From Edolisoma coerulescens (Eukaryota; Chordata; Aves; Passeriformes; Campephagidae): 64,000 bases of DNA. The notes under the pieces are model-generated. The model saw only the letters and a program-made list of their open reading frames with translations. It did not search any database and was not told the DNA's origin. The position numbers were made by a program, and so were the translations under genes. This document shows, piece after piece, positions 23,001 to 35,300 of this stretch. The stretch spans positions 3,012,059 through 3,076,058 of the forward strand of contig VWZW01001322.1 of the NCBI GenBank assembly GCA_013397115.1, written 5' to 3'. How positions within the stretch are numbered: position 1 is the stretch's first letter; each line of letters starts with the position of its first letter.

Positions 23001-26000
23001 TTATATAAACCTTTCCAAGAAAAAATTGAGAGGGACTGAAGGCCTGGTATGGACTAGGAGTTTGCTACTAAGCCTTAATTACAGAAACAAATGGTGCTTG
23101 TCCAACATCATGTAAAGTGGGAGATAACAGAAGAGCCACTCTGTTTTGAATGGAGTAAGAAACATTTCAAAGCAGCAAGAGACATTTTTCAGAGAAATTA
23201 CTGAATACATTGCTATACAGGTATAAGGAAAGGTTAATTTTGAGCCTTCTCCAAATGCCTGTTTATTATTTTTTTCTGACTCTAAACTTAAGGTTCTGTA
23301 AGCAAGAAAAATACTGAACCAGAATACAGCACTAGTCAAAAAGAACCTCTTCACCGACAAGTTTAAAACATTTGACTTGCAAAAAGCAGCACGTCATGTG
23401 GCCAATCTATTCAAATGATACCCTCAAAATTAAAAAAAAGAAAAATACCCAAGTTCAAACTAAACTAAATAAATCTCTGAAGGGGATCATGAGATCTGAT
23501 CTAGCTTACCCAAGCATGCTAAGCCGTTTTAGGAGGGATAGATAGAGAATGCCAGTTCTTTCTCCACTAATGAAAGAATGCATCTTTTTCAATAAAGAAC
23601 ATACAGATTTGTAGATTCTGATAAATTACTTTCCTCTGGCTTTTCTATTGGCAGAAAAAGGTAGTGCATTTAAAGAGGTGGAAAAAATAAGAAAATAGAC
23701 GGTGACAAGATTTAATATTGAAAGAGTAATCTAGATTGTCCTATACTCATCCTAATGTATGCAAGTTATGCTTGCATACACATATTAAAGCACATTCTGG
23801 CCCCAAAACATAATATTGGCGTATCAAAGATCACCTGAATTTTGGCATCCTGTTAATGGTAGATGGCAGACTGTAAATAAATCTCCTGAATGAGTTGAAA
23901 AGACTACAATGAAGGTAATTTTTTAGTTGTCACGTATGCTCTACCACAAATAGGTATAATTTAGGTGGTAATTTTTTATTTTTACCAAGGGGAAACAACA
24001 GAAATTCACATCAGAGAAAAACAAAAACAACCACTCATTCTCTATATGGTCCATAGGAGACCAAAGTTGAGCTTATTAAATGTTTACAAAACCAGTTTTG
24101 CATAATAGTGTGACACTCTGAGTAATGAACGTCCTGCAAAAGTGTGCTATGTTCAGACACCTATGAAAAAATATATAGAGAAAGTTGTAGTAAAGGAAAT
24201 TATAAATCTATGCCAATATATAATGTCAATCTCTGTCTACAAATGAACACTAGTAGCAATGTTTATTTTTCACCTGTGTGACCACTCGTCCCATGAGGGC
24301 AACATAATTATTAAGAAATGCACTCTGATATGAGTTGCACTGTAGTTCATGTGAGGTTGAGCCACAAATTGCTTTCACAGCATTACAGAAACACACCTAT
24401 TATAAAAAGCAGTTTGTAAAATTAAGAAAAGATAGCCATAAAATGGCTGTATTTAACAAGGATTTCTGGTAGCACCCACAAAGTCCTGCATGGAAATAAA
24501 ATGAGGAATCTGGCATAAAAAGCTCATAGCATAAGTAGAAAATTGCACAGAAAGTTGGCAAGAAAGGGATCAAACCTGTATTTGAAATCAAACATTAGCT
24601 GCTGCTGTCTTCCAGGACCATCATTATTGAAGTCAAGTCTTGAGGAGAGGAGATATACAAGAGAAGCATGTATGACTACAGATGCCTTGAACTTTTCAAA
24701 TAAGACACCTCTGAAGGTCCTTCAGAAGACCTCAGGTTTGTAGCAGTTCTGAGAAAGACAGTTCAGGTTCCAGATGGGTTGTTTTTAGATTCCTGCTAGA
24801 CTGCCATAGAACCACAAATGCTGGACAGCCTTTGCCCTGACTAGGTTTCAAGGCAAACAGGAAACCCAGAGGCCCCCTGAAGTTATTCAGCAAAAATGGT
24901 CTTGTTCTGAAATGAGTTTTTCAGCTTTTTGCTAGAAAAAAGAGGATGACTTGTAATGTAAATTAACCACAGTTCAAGAATGAAAATTGTTTCATTTACC
25001 CATGCCAAGCCCCCTTCAAAATATTTCCTTGAATTGAAATTATTTTCGCTTTTTGATTTTGCTAAATCCTGTTGTGTTCAAGCTGAACCAGATCCATTCA
25101 CCATGCAAACCAACACCCAGGTGACGAAGGGCTGGAATATGACTGACATGAGAGGAAAAGAAATAGCACAACACCATCAAGGAACTATTTGGATGACAAA
25201 AGAGGGACCAGAGAGAGAAACAATTTGAGAGGAAGATCACAGTTGCTTCTGGGTCATTAACTTCCATTAGTAACATGTATTGCTTAAAACTTTTTTCTGC
25301 TTTTTTGCAAACACCATATAGATTTATTGCTCCATATTTCTTTCTTTTTAATTCATCTTTTCTCCCCCAAGAGTTCATAGCTTTCTGGAACTTAGAATCA
25401 ATTTTTGTTATAATGAAATTTCTTTTACATTTATTAAAACCCTCAGAGCAGCAATATGAGTAGAGTGAGTGAAAGCTCGACAGTGGAGAAATGGAATTAG
25501 TCTACAGAGGCAAACCCAGCACAGGTGGTACTACAATTTTGTAAAATCAAAGTGGGAGGTTTTGCACTTCCAGGTGGCCCTTATCTTCATATTTCACAGC
25601 TTAAAGGACAGTTGGAAATGTTTCAGAGAGGCCCAAACTCCTATGAATAAGGAATAATTGAATTACAAAAGAAAGAGCAGAACGAAAAAGCTGGCTGAAC
25701 TTATATCAGTAAGAAACCAAATTCCAACCGTCTTTTGTTTTACACCAGTAGTTTACTTGTGCTGCTTATTTCATAAAAGTTAACTGGAATTCCCCTTATT
25801 CCCTCTTTCCCTGCTACATCTTTGCGATAAAAACAACAAAAAAAGAATTGTTAATAACTGAAGGTCCAATAAAATTCTGGGTAACATAGGGCTTCTTGGG
25901 AAATGCGTACTCAATACAGACTTCACAGCAGACTCCTCAGGAAAGGAGTACACAAGTAAGTTTGGTTGATCTATTGATTGCTTTTTCATACACATATGAC

Positions 26001-26530
26001 CTTTTGTGAATATATGACTAGGTCTTTTCCTCTTTATCTTTTGCTTTGCTGTGCTTTTCTATTACTACTTTAAAGTGAAAACAAACTAAATACAAGGATC
26101 CCATGTAAGGATATGTGGGGAGCTAAATCTTCTTGTAAGGGAGGCAAGAAGACAGACTTTAAGGATTTATGAGATCTAAATTAATAAGGGCAGTCAAACA
26201 GGAGGGAATGGTGCCCTTTACAATTGGCTTTATGTTGTATCCTGACTTTGAAAAAGCCTTGCTTGTTACTGGCAATGTCTCTGTTTGCACCAATTCTTTT
26301 TTACTGTGAAAATGAGATTAGAGCATTCTTAAAAATAGACACTACTCTGTAATTTCAAACTCCTGAAAAGGTTACCCAAGTTGTAAACAAACTTCAAAAT
26401 AAGTTCTTACCAAGAATGGAAAATTTACAGTCCCAAATATTTGTGTTTCAGGAAGTTAGGAGTAACCAAAACCAGAATGTGCCTGACTGTGAGAATACAG
26501 TTATTTGTGGATGCTGAAACCTGGGTTGCA
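20047..26530. other. Unique AT-rich noncoding DNA
   Basis: No classifiable repeat or gene was found. Open frames up to 113 codons are present on both strands without recognisable domains. A 10-bp perfect hairpin lies at 23756-23780. Confidence 0.65.
23756..23780. other. 10-bp perfect hairpin
   Basis: TGTATGCAAG (23756-23765) and CTTGCATACA (23771-23780) are perfect inverted repeats around a 5-base loop. No function is assigned. Confidence 0.6.
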
Positions 26531-26541
26531 GAAAGATTTTC

Positions 26542-26603
26542 CAGTTTTCTGCCTGTGTCTGTGAGAAAGTCTTTGCTTTCTCACAGACACTGGCTGAAAA
26601 CAG
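26542..26603. other. Long near-perfect hairpin, microRNA-precursor-like
   Basis: Left arm 26542-26569 and right arm 26576-26603 pair at 25 of 28 positions around a 6-base loop (26570-26575, TCTTTG). The apical 15 bp are perfect (GTGTCTGTGAGAAAG against CTTTCTCACAGACAC); below them are two single T-T mismatches (26554/26591 and 26550/26595) and one A-A mismatch (26543/26602). A looser lower stem can be drawn to about 26531-26614 (TTCC with GGAA at 26606-26609, GAAA with TTTC). Stem length, mismatch pattern and total size of about 62 bases resemble an animal pre-miRNA; the 6-base loop is short for one. Alternatives are a quasi-palindrome made by replication template switching or a remnant of a foldback element. 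I do not recognise it as a known microRNA. Confidence 0.85.
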
Positions 26604-26614
26604 CCGGAAGTTTC

Positions 26615-29196
26615 TGTAAACTAATCCCTTTATCTTGCAGGTTGTTTTGCAGTATTGTTATGGTTCTAACTAGAAGATATTTAGAAATGGGTGTCTTAGA
26701 ATTTGGCCAATCCCTTCAAGGGGTGGATGGCCAAAGGACCAATGACCTTATGCCAGTTAGTACACTTTTGCGAACTAACATATAAAAGCCTTTGGAAAAT
26801 TATTAAAGCACTTCCTTTTATCCCTGAGCCTTGGACTCTGTGTTGTTTTCTCTACCCATTTCTCAGTGCAACAGCAGCAGTTATTCAAGTGTATACATTC
26901 CTAAATCTGTCTATAAGGCAGCAAAAATTCATGTTGAACAGGAAGATCTGTAACTTATGGGTTTTTCAAGGGTTTTTGGGCTGATGAGGTTTTGAGGTAA
27001 CCATGAATACTTCTCAGACTTTTTCAAAAAGTTGCAAAATAATCATATCAGGGAACAGCTCAGGCACAACCACTGCATACAAAAGTGAATTCATTGTCAT
27101 TGTATATACTAGAATTCTTGAGAAAAATCAAGCTGGCTGCAGCTGCTGACAACTCCTGAATATTCATGTTGTTCAGTGGGTGGTTTGGAGCCTGGCAAAA
27201 GCAAACAATGAATCTGTCACAAACAAAATAAAAGCTAATTCTTGCACATAGTTCTCTGCTGTGCATCTTTGAATTCAGATAAAGGAGAATAGTACAGTCC
27301 TTTAAATATAGTGCGTTTTTTTTAAATCAAAAACATAAGGCATAATGAAACACTGGCTGTGCTTTGAAATTTATTTATGTGACTGAGTTTTTTATGAATT
27401 ATATACATTTCTTGCTTTTCTTAGGCAATGAAACATATTTTGCACAGAGTGCTGGAAGTATAAAAGAATAGTAATAACTGCAGTGAGAATTTCAGTTCTA
27501 CAGAAAGCACTCTATCTGGAAAGCCTGGAAGTATAGGAAGCCTCTAGGAGCTAGAGACATTTGTCCTGTGTTTGTACAGCACAGCAGAATCCCAATTCAT
27601 GACCACTGTGATGTACTACCATATATGCTCACAAATCACAGCAGCAGTTAAATGAAAGACTATGGGGTATCCATATTTCTGCTTTAGAAGCACCTATATG
27701 ATGTGACAACAAGGTATAAATCATTTGCTTTTCAGTACTCTGGAATATTTTACAGGAACAAAAGAAGACATAAACCGTATCTTTACCAAAAAAAAAAAAA
27801 AAGGCACCCCCCCCCAAAAAAAAACCCACAAAAAAACCCAAGCCAAACACCACACAAACAAACTAAAGAAAACAAACCAAAGAAAATCAAACCTAATATT
27901 TTGACTTGCCCAGTCTGAACTGAGTGGGATGAGTGGCACTGTACCACATTGTCCTGGATACTTTATTAAGAAACATCCTTTTATTAATAACTGGGGTTAC
28001 TCTGGCAGTTTTCTCAGCCCATCTAATTCAAAATAACTAGCTTTTCTTCATGAACTACTGCTCTTCATGAATTCTTGGTCAGCTGACTGAATTGACACTC
28101 TCCCTCTCAGGACTTGAAAAATGGATAATCTAGCACAGACTTACACAGAAGCTGTTGGGTCCTGTCCAGCTAATCAAACACAAACACCCACAGGAAGACG
28201 CTTTCTTTTTCTGCACGTACACACCTCTATTAACATCTGCATCCCCTCAGTGAAGTTCTCTACCCTGGCTATTGACTCTGGGGACACAGAAGCAGAGTTG
28301 GCATCTAAAGCCCAGCTGCGATAGGGAATGTTTGCGGTCCCTGGGAACTGTGGCAGCCACCGTGTGTGTGTATCTATCCGCAGCATAGTTGCATGACAGC
28401 ATCTGTGGACATGAAAAGTTGTCAGCTGTAGAGACTCCTTGGGGGATGTGTGCTATTCCCACAATACTTGACTGGACAGGCAGCAAGTTTGGCAAGGGGA
28501 ACACAGGGTCCAGAGCCTGAATATTTCATTTGTTGGTGTCCTTTGCACAGGTGAAACCCACACTTGTGACTTAGAGACCCACCTGGTGCCCAGGCAGCAT
28601 CTGGGGAGTAGGTGGACTAAACCACCATTAAAAATGAGGTCATCTAAAACAGCATTGCACACCTATATGTGCACAACAGGACAGAGACCCAAGTGGCAAT
28701 GAAATGATGCAGGAATTTCCCTTCTCTGTGACACCTCATTTGCATTTTCTTAAGGTGCAGTTAATTAATAAAATAGCCCAAGTTAAAATCAGCCTTCACA
28801 TAAAGGACTCCTTGAGTAATTTGGACCACGTATGAAATGACCACATAGACATCAGGAATATGAAATAAATCTCTAGCAAAATCCCTGCACAAATAGCTTC
28901 AATAGATCTACCAGTGAAGCGAATGTGAGGAAGAATATTTACTTTAATTTGCCTTTTTAAAAAATAAAATTCTCTCTCCCCTTTCAGTTAATCCTCACAG
29001 TTAAATGTACTAACAAATATTTGCACTGTTTTTCATTAATTCTTTATTCAGTCTAGTTCATCATATTAGTTTGTTTTCAAACTGTCCATGTTTTTTTTAA
29101 TCTGAATAATTTAGTACAAAAGCTGGCACTGTACAAGTCAAGCATTCATTATGACAATATTTGCTTAAATAGTTTGGATTTCTTATTAATGAGAGA
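26615..29196. other. Unique noncoding DNA
   Basis: No gene is recognisable. GC content is somewhat higher over about 28.1-28.66 kb, where open frames of 67-85 codons overlap on both strands without known domains. An A/C-rich tract is listed separately. Confidence 0.6.
27788..27890. repeat. A/C-rich low-complexity tract with A15, C9 and A9 runs
   Basis: The plus strand has A15 (27788-27802), C9 (27807-27815) and A9 (27816-27824), followed by ACCCA-, CAAAC- and AAACC-like units. The Gly/Phe-rich and Lys/Pro-rich open frames across it are artefacts of this composition. Confidence 0.9.
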
Positions 29197-29340
29197 AGGA
29201 GAGGAGAGGAGAGAGGAGAGGAGAGGAGNNNNNNNNNNNNNNNNNNNNNNNNNNNNNNNNNNNNNNNNNNNNNNNNNNNNNNNNNNNNNNNNNNNNGGGA
29301 GGGAGAGGAGGGAAAGGGGAGAGGAGAGGAGAGGAGAGGA
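29197..29340. repeat. (GGAGA)n-type polypurine microsatellite containing an assembly gap
   Basis: GGAGA/GAGAGGA-type pure purine units flank a run of 68 N (29229-29296). The visible arms are 29197-29228 and 29297-29340. The gap size is probably nominal. Such mirror-symmetrical polypurine DNA can form triplex (H-DNA) structures and is poorly sequenced. Open frames spanning the N run are meaningless. Confidence 0.97.
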
Positions 29341-32300
29341 ACTGCTTGAAAGACAGGGAAATCTCAAAAAAAAAAGAAGAAAAGGGGGAAAAAATCTGAT
29401 TTATTAAGATCCAGTTCTTAAATATTCTGCATAAAAATAAGTGGATTTCTAAGATCAAACTAGATCTTGCTATAGTGAAATGTAAAACTGCTCTTGATTC
29501 CAGTGCAGAGAAAATCTTTTAAGACAGTAGATGTAATATGAGTTTTGTGGAGTGTACAGTGAATGCTTTGAATATTATCAGAAAAGGAATTTTAGCTTCC
29601 AGTCTATACAGACATCTGTTACAACCCCAAAAGTGACATTGAATTTGAGTTGAATAGGTCAGGCAGGACTAAAATGCTTTCTTTGTTACACTTAAGTGGT
29701 TCTAGTTTATAATTTTTAATATTACACTAACTATCGATAGAACAAAAAAAGATTTTTCTAACTATCCAGCTGGCTTTTTTTTTTTTTAAAGTTTACTAAC
29801 TTTTACAAATTATTCTTTTACTTGGTCCCAGATACCTGCATTTTCTCACTTTCCAATAATAAGCACATATGCATTCACTCAAACCTGAAGATTGAACAAT
29901 AGGTGCTTACAGGCGTTGCTAAGATCTATTTGTTCTGCGCTGCACGTCTAAGCTCTTGTATTCTGAAGCTTACGGGTCTTTAGAGTTCACTCCACCTCTT
30001 ATGTTATGGTGCCTTCATAGCACCTATTTGTAAGAGAAATCGTCAAAAGACTGAAAATGTGTTTCTAATAGCCCTGATTTAACTTAATATTCCAGTTAGT
30101 CACTGCCCCTCTTAGTACAAATGCCTCCCTCGCCTCAGGCATGCTGGCCACATGTAGCAGAACCTCTGCCTAAACGGTAAAACACCTTGAACTTTAACCT
30201 ACTTGCAAAAGTTATCCGTGGTGGATGGAGAAGGGAGGTTACTCTGCTTTTGGAGTTAAGAATGCCAAGACTAGCCTTACACATCAATCCGAAAATTAAA
30301 CATTCTGAGGATGCGAAGAACAATTCCTGACAGAATATGGCATCAGTGAGCACGTGGCAGACAAAATTCCTGCTAAAAGAACTAACAAGAGATGGTACTG
30401 ATAACTTATCTAAAGTTGATGAGCTAAAGGCTGCATGGCTCACCTAGAAACATGACCGACAATCAATTTATACTGCAAAAGGCGAGTCCCACTTTTTAAA
30501 GACAGAGTCTTCTAACACACTACTTCTTGGAGTGTGTGTGGAACTTCCTTCCTTGAGCTGGGATGCTTTTCAACTTTAATCCTTCAGGCATAGAAAAAAG
30601 AGATTTGCCAACAGTCATTGGTGTGGGTGAGTAACATCAATCTCTGCTTAATTATTTTGCTAGATTTAATACTATTGCTTCAATATTGCTTCAATAAATA
30701 ATGCACTTTGCCAGTAGTTTTAATGATCTATGCTATGTAGTAAATAATTCTGATTAAAGTCTTTTAGTCTAATCATTATCACTATCATCATCAATTTAAA
30801 TAAATTATTTATTTAATTAATAGAAATATATTTAGGTTGCTATCCCTAACCCTGCAGGGCAAAGTTGTATAAAAGCTCAACTGCACCTATATAACCCTTT
30901 AGACCCAAATTGTCAACCAAATCTAGGATTAGAATTGGATCCAGCCACACCTAGACTCCTCTCTGAGAAGGACCTTAGAAATCAAGGGGGGTCTTTCTGA
31001 ACCTCATGACTCAACAGGAGGGTCTCCCTGATAAATCTTGTCTGAAGTTTCCATTCTGCCTGGGGCACTACGTCAACCATCCATGGACAGGCAATGAGAG
31101 CAGTAGCTGCATCAGGATCACATCCAGAATGGTATTCCCGTCTCTCCGGCTGCCTCCCCAACAGTCACAAAGAGTCAAGGGGGAAAGACTTCACAGTGAA
31201 ATGGCTATTTTTTATGCCTTATGGGAATTCATCTCAGGAGGTGCCAGACTGAGCACAATACCAATGTAAAGTCTTAAGGTTTTGATTTTGCTGGGGAAAA
31301 AAGCATTTGACCCACTCCTCATAGTAAAACAAAAGTAAGGTTTCTGTGAAAGCTTACACAGACTCTGTAGCAATGGGACAGGGATAAAAGAAGGGCTGCA
31401 TGCAATAGAAAGAAAAGCATTAGACTTTTTTTATTAAGTATGGGATTAACATACTCTGCCCACCTAGCCATTACAGTGTGCTACACGTGATAGTGGTACA
31501 ACCATGAAAGAACCATCCCACAGTTAAGGAAAAGAAAAACCAAGTGGATTTTTTGATTTGTTTCTCTACATGGGGAATGTTTTTCATCATGTCTCTTTCA
31601 ATTGTATATACATCTGTTTCTAATAAATGAAACTGGTAATTAGAAGCAAGGATCCCACATTTCCAGAAATGTCAAGCTGACTCTGTAGTCAATCAACCAG
31701 CTGATGAAGTTTTATTTGTAAAGGATGGGGAAAAAAAATTCCACCACTCTATAATATCAAAGGAAAGCACCTGATGCCTTAAGCAAACCAGAATCTTCAT
31801 GACATGGCAATTTCATGATGTTTTGCAATTTAAAGGTAGTGCATTTCAAAGGCTTAACTTTTAATGAAACAAGACAATGATATGGTGAAGCACAGAATTA
31901 AACTCTGGTGGAAGTTCATGTCTATCCTTAGATTCAGTTTGAAATAAGAATATTAAAAATCATGCACTGTATAATACGCTTTAGAGTGGCATTTTGAAAA
32001 ATTTAACTTAGATAAATTGGGAAGCAAATCACCATGTCTCATAGGGTCAACTTTTCTATTCCTAGTCTCTTCCTGCAACTCTGTGCATGTTTCAAATACA
32101 TAATTCATTATTTCCAGCTCTAGATTACATTTTAATGTGTACACACAAGATCTTTAATGTCAGATATAAATACAAAAAAGTCCAGATTCTGGTCTACTGG
32201 ATCAAGCTCTGAATTCAAGCTACTTGCAGAAAAGAAATGGGGAAGTAAAAAAGAAATTTAAGGGGGATTTATGTAAAGCACCCTATGCAAACCAACACAC

Positions 32301-35300
32301 GCAACAGTGCTAAACCTGAAAATGAGCACCAGATCTTTGTGCTAGTTGAGTCTCCACAGTCTAAACCCTACTATGGCAATAAACAATCCCCAGGGTTTAA
32401 ATGCACAATGGCCATCCTTCCTCTTCTTCCATTTGGCCAAAGCTGTACCAAAAGCAAGTTGCCAGAGTGGCTCCGTGCCACCTTATGATTTTAACTTGTC
32501 AAAAAAAGTCAAGTCTGGCAGCACAAAGAAACTATATGATAAAAAATCGACCCAAAAGTTGTCCAATTTTTATTACTCCAGGATTCATGGGAATGATGCA
32601 CATGTGCTAAACTGGTTAAATTCAGTCCTTTGTGTTTGAACTTCAGCTTTAGTGAATGTTACAGCTTTTCAGTGTACCTGAGCGCTCAGTGTTTCAATCA
32701 GTTATTGCTTTCAATTTTTTTTTAAAACTATGTTCTGCCCGTCAAGTTTCATCACAATTTCCATTTGGATTTACCTTTAGCATTGTCGTAGGCTTCCCTT
32801 TCACTTCTGGGTAATGATAAGACGACTCTAAAGCTGCAATAGACATTGTTGTTGCCATAAAGGTCATACGTAGCTTTCAGATTAGAATGGAAAAATTTCC
32901 CTTCAGTTGAAAAATGAATTCTTCATTTCAAAAGTAATGCAACTGCTCCACAAAAAACCAAAATTTATCAACCAAAAAAATTTCTAGCCAATAAAGCCAC
33001 CTAAATATTATTTATGATGACAGAAACCTGGAGTTCACTCTGCATGGTCTTATCTGTATCTGACATGACCGTATTTTGAAAATGAAAACCAAAAATCCTA
33101 CCTGTCTTTACAGGTGGTGACTCCGTGACACGACCAAAAATGCTTGGTTTTAAGGTGTGCAGTTTTTGGGCTTCCATCATGGCTATCACCACGGCCAATA
33201 CCTTCAGTTGCTTGCTTTGGGATGAGAGTGGGTTTGGAGGAACATTACCTGAACATTGCAAGGTCAGCATCCTGGGGAGTGAAAAACTAATGTTGCATGA
33301 CAGGATTTTGTATTCTTAAGCTATTTTATTATTATTGGTAAGATTTCCAAGAAGTTTCTCTAGTGTACCCATCAGAAATTCTTCTGATAAGCATCACCAT
33401 GGAAGAGGGCTTTACACTTTTTGTCTGACTCTGGCACCAGGTAGGCTTTTTTAGCTGGGCAAAAGTCTTCTGTTTATTTAAAATTTTTTTTTTTAACTTT
33501 AATCTTCTGAAACTTACAAAGCAGATATCCAGTACAAAATTCACCCTATATTTATCCTGAGGCATACTTTCTTCTTAATATTTTGATTAATTTAGGTTTT
33601 ACATATCACTGCAATTTCAGAAAAATATTTAGGTCATACAGAGTGGAGGAAGGTAACAATTCCAGTTTGGATATACCACGAGGGAAAAGTTGAAATTTAC
33701 AAAATTAGTGCAAGTTTTCATTTCTTCTCAGTTCCTTGACTCTATCTCTGTTCCCATAAGGACTGGAGGAAACAGATGAAAAATCTAAGCATCACCTCTC
33801 TCATCTTTTGTATATACACAACTCTTAGGCAATAGTGGTCTTTTTAAAATATCTGCCTATTAGTATCTCTCATAACATTCCACTATGGATGCCAACAAAT
33901 TCTGCAGTTATCAGCTAGACATGCAACTGATGTAGAAAGAAAACGAAGAAGAGAGTGAAGTACTAAATATGAAGAGGATTGAAAATCAGGAAGGAAATCT
34001 TTCATTCAGTTAAGGTTTTTGAAAGGAAAGTACTGTTTACGAAAAAAAAAAAAGTAGAGAGGTTTTTCACCATCGCTAACCAAAGAGCATAACAAAAGGG
34101 TGTACTTGTTTCTATTCTTTCTTGTGGTCTTTGTAGATTTACATGTGTCAGAGTCAGCAGATATAAACTAACACAAGTACTTTTATGACTAGAATGAGAG
34201 AACTAGAGACCAAACAACTCATTTCCCCCCTTATTCCCTGTTCGTTCCTTACTCCAACCTTAAACTGTCCTGCAACTGTATTTATCAAGTAACCTAGAAA
34301 CAGAATATTGCCTGATTTACCATGCTTAGTTCTATTTCTTATTTTACAGGAACCAATGTTCTAAAGCAGGTTGCCATAGAATTGTACCAAGAGAGTGACT
34401 CTTGAATGTCAACTTTCCTTGGCTGATGTTGGAGGACAACCATGTATTACATACACTATCTTTGTTACAGTTCATACCAGACTGATATAGCCATTCATTT
34501 TCAAGGATGGTTGTATTTCCCTTTCTTAGCAAGGTATGTGTTTCTCCATATGCAATAATTATGGTATCTTCTTGTCATTGTTTTTTTTGTTTTGTTTGGT
34601 TTTTTGTTTTTTTAATAGGATAAATCTTGTAATCAGTTCCTGCAAATTTGGAGTGTAACAATATAGAGATTTACAAGTACATAAAAAACCCATCCACAAT
34701 GGAAATGCTGAGTGTGCTAGATGGAGCCCTCACAGTGCATCTTGAGCCCAAATGTCTTCTCCACGAACCCCAGAGAAAATCTTGAAGTCTTTAACGGGTA
34801 TTTTCAATAAATCTGATTCAATAATGTGTGTTTCCACGCCTTGGAAAGTCTGATGGAAAGACATCTAACATGCAAGTGCTCTGAAAAAAAAATCACCTAG
34901 GTTGTGAGAGTTTCTTATGCTTACTACAAAGAGAATCTCATTTCAAAAGAGTCAAAAGGAGAACACTGACAATATATTGAGAAACTGTGCTTGGGGAGTT
35001 AATGAGATGAGATGAGTACTGTCAGGCTTCCACTAGATATTACATCAATCATTAATGAATTTTTTAATAATTATAAAAAAAATCAAATCTTTGCTGGTTT
35101 TTCTTACAAAATGAATGCATCTTAATTAAAGTAGTATGTGATGAAGCTGGGATGGATTTATGTTGGTAATAACATTCTAATAGAAAAAACAAGGTTATTA
35201 TTAGAACAGGATGCACTATGTAACACATGTCAAAATAAAAATCACTACTAAAATAGTTGTAGGAGCACATGAGAATTTAAATTCATCTATTAAATCAAGA

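Noticed and set aside
27629..27939. Gly/Phe-rich and Lys/Pro-rich open frames
   Set aside because: They are translation artefacts of the A/C-rich tract with A15, C9 and A9 runs.
29149..29458. Three open frames across the N run
   Set aside because: They are produced by unresolved bases and purine-repeat composition.
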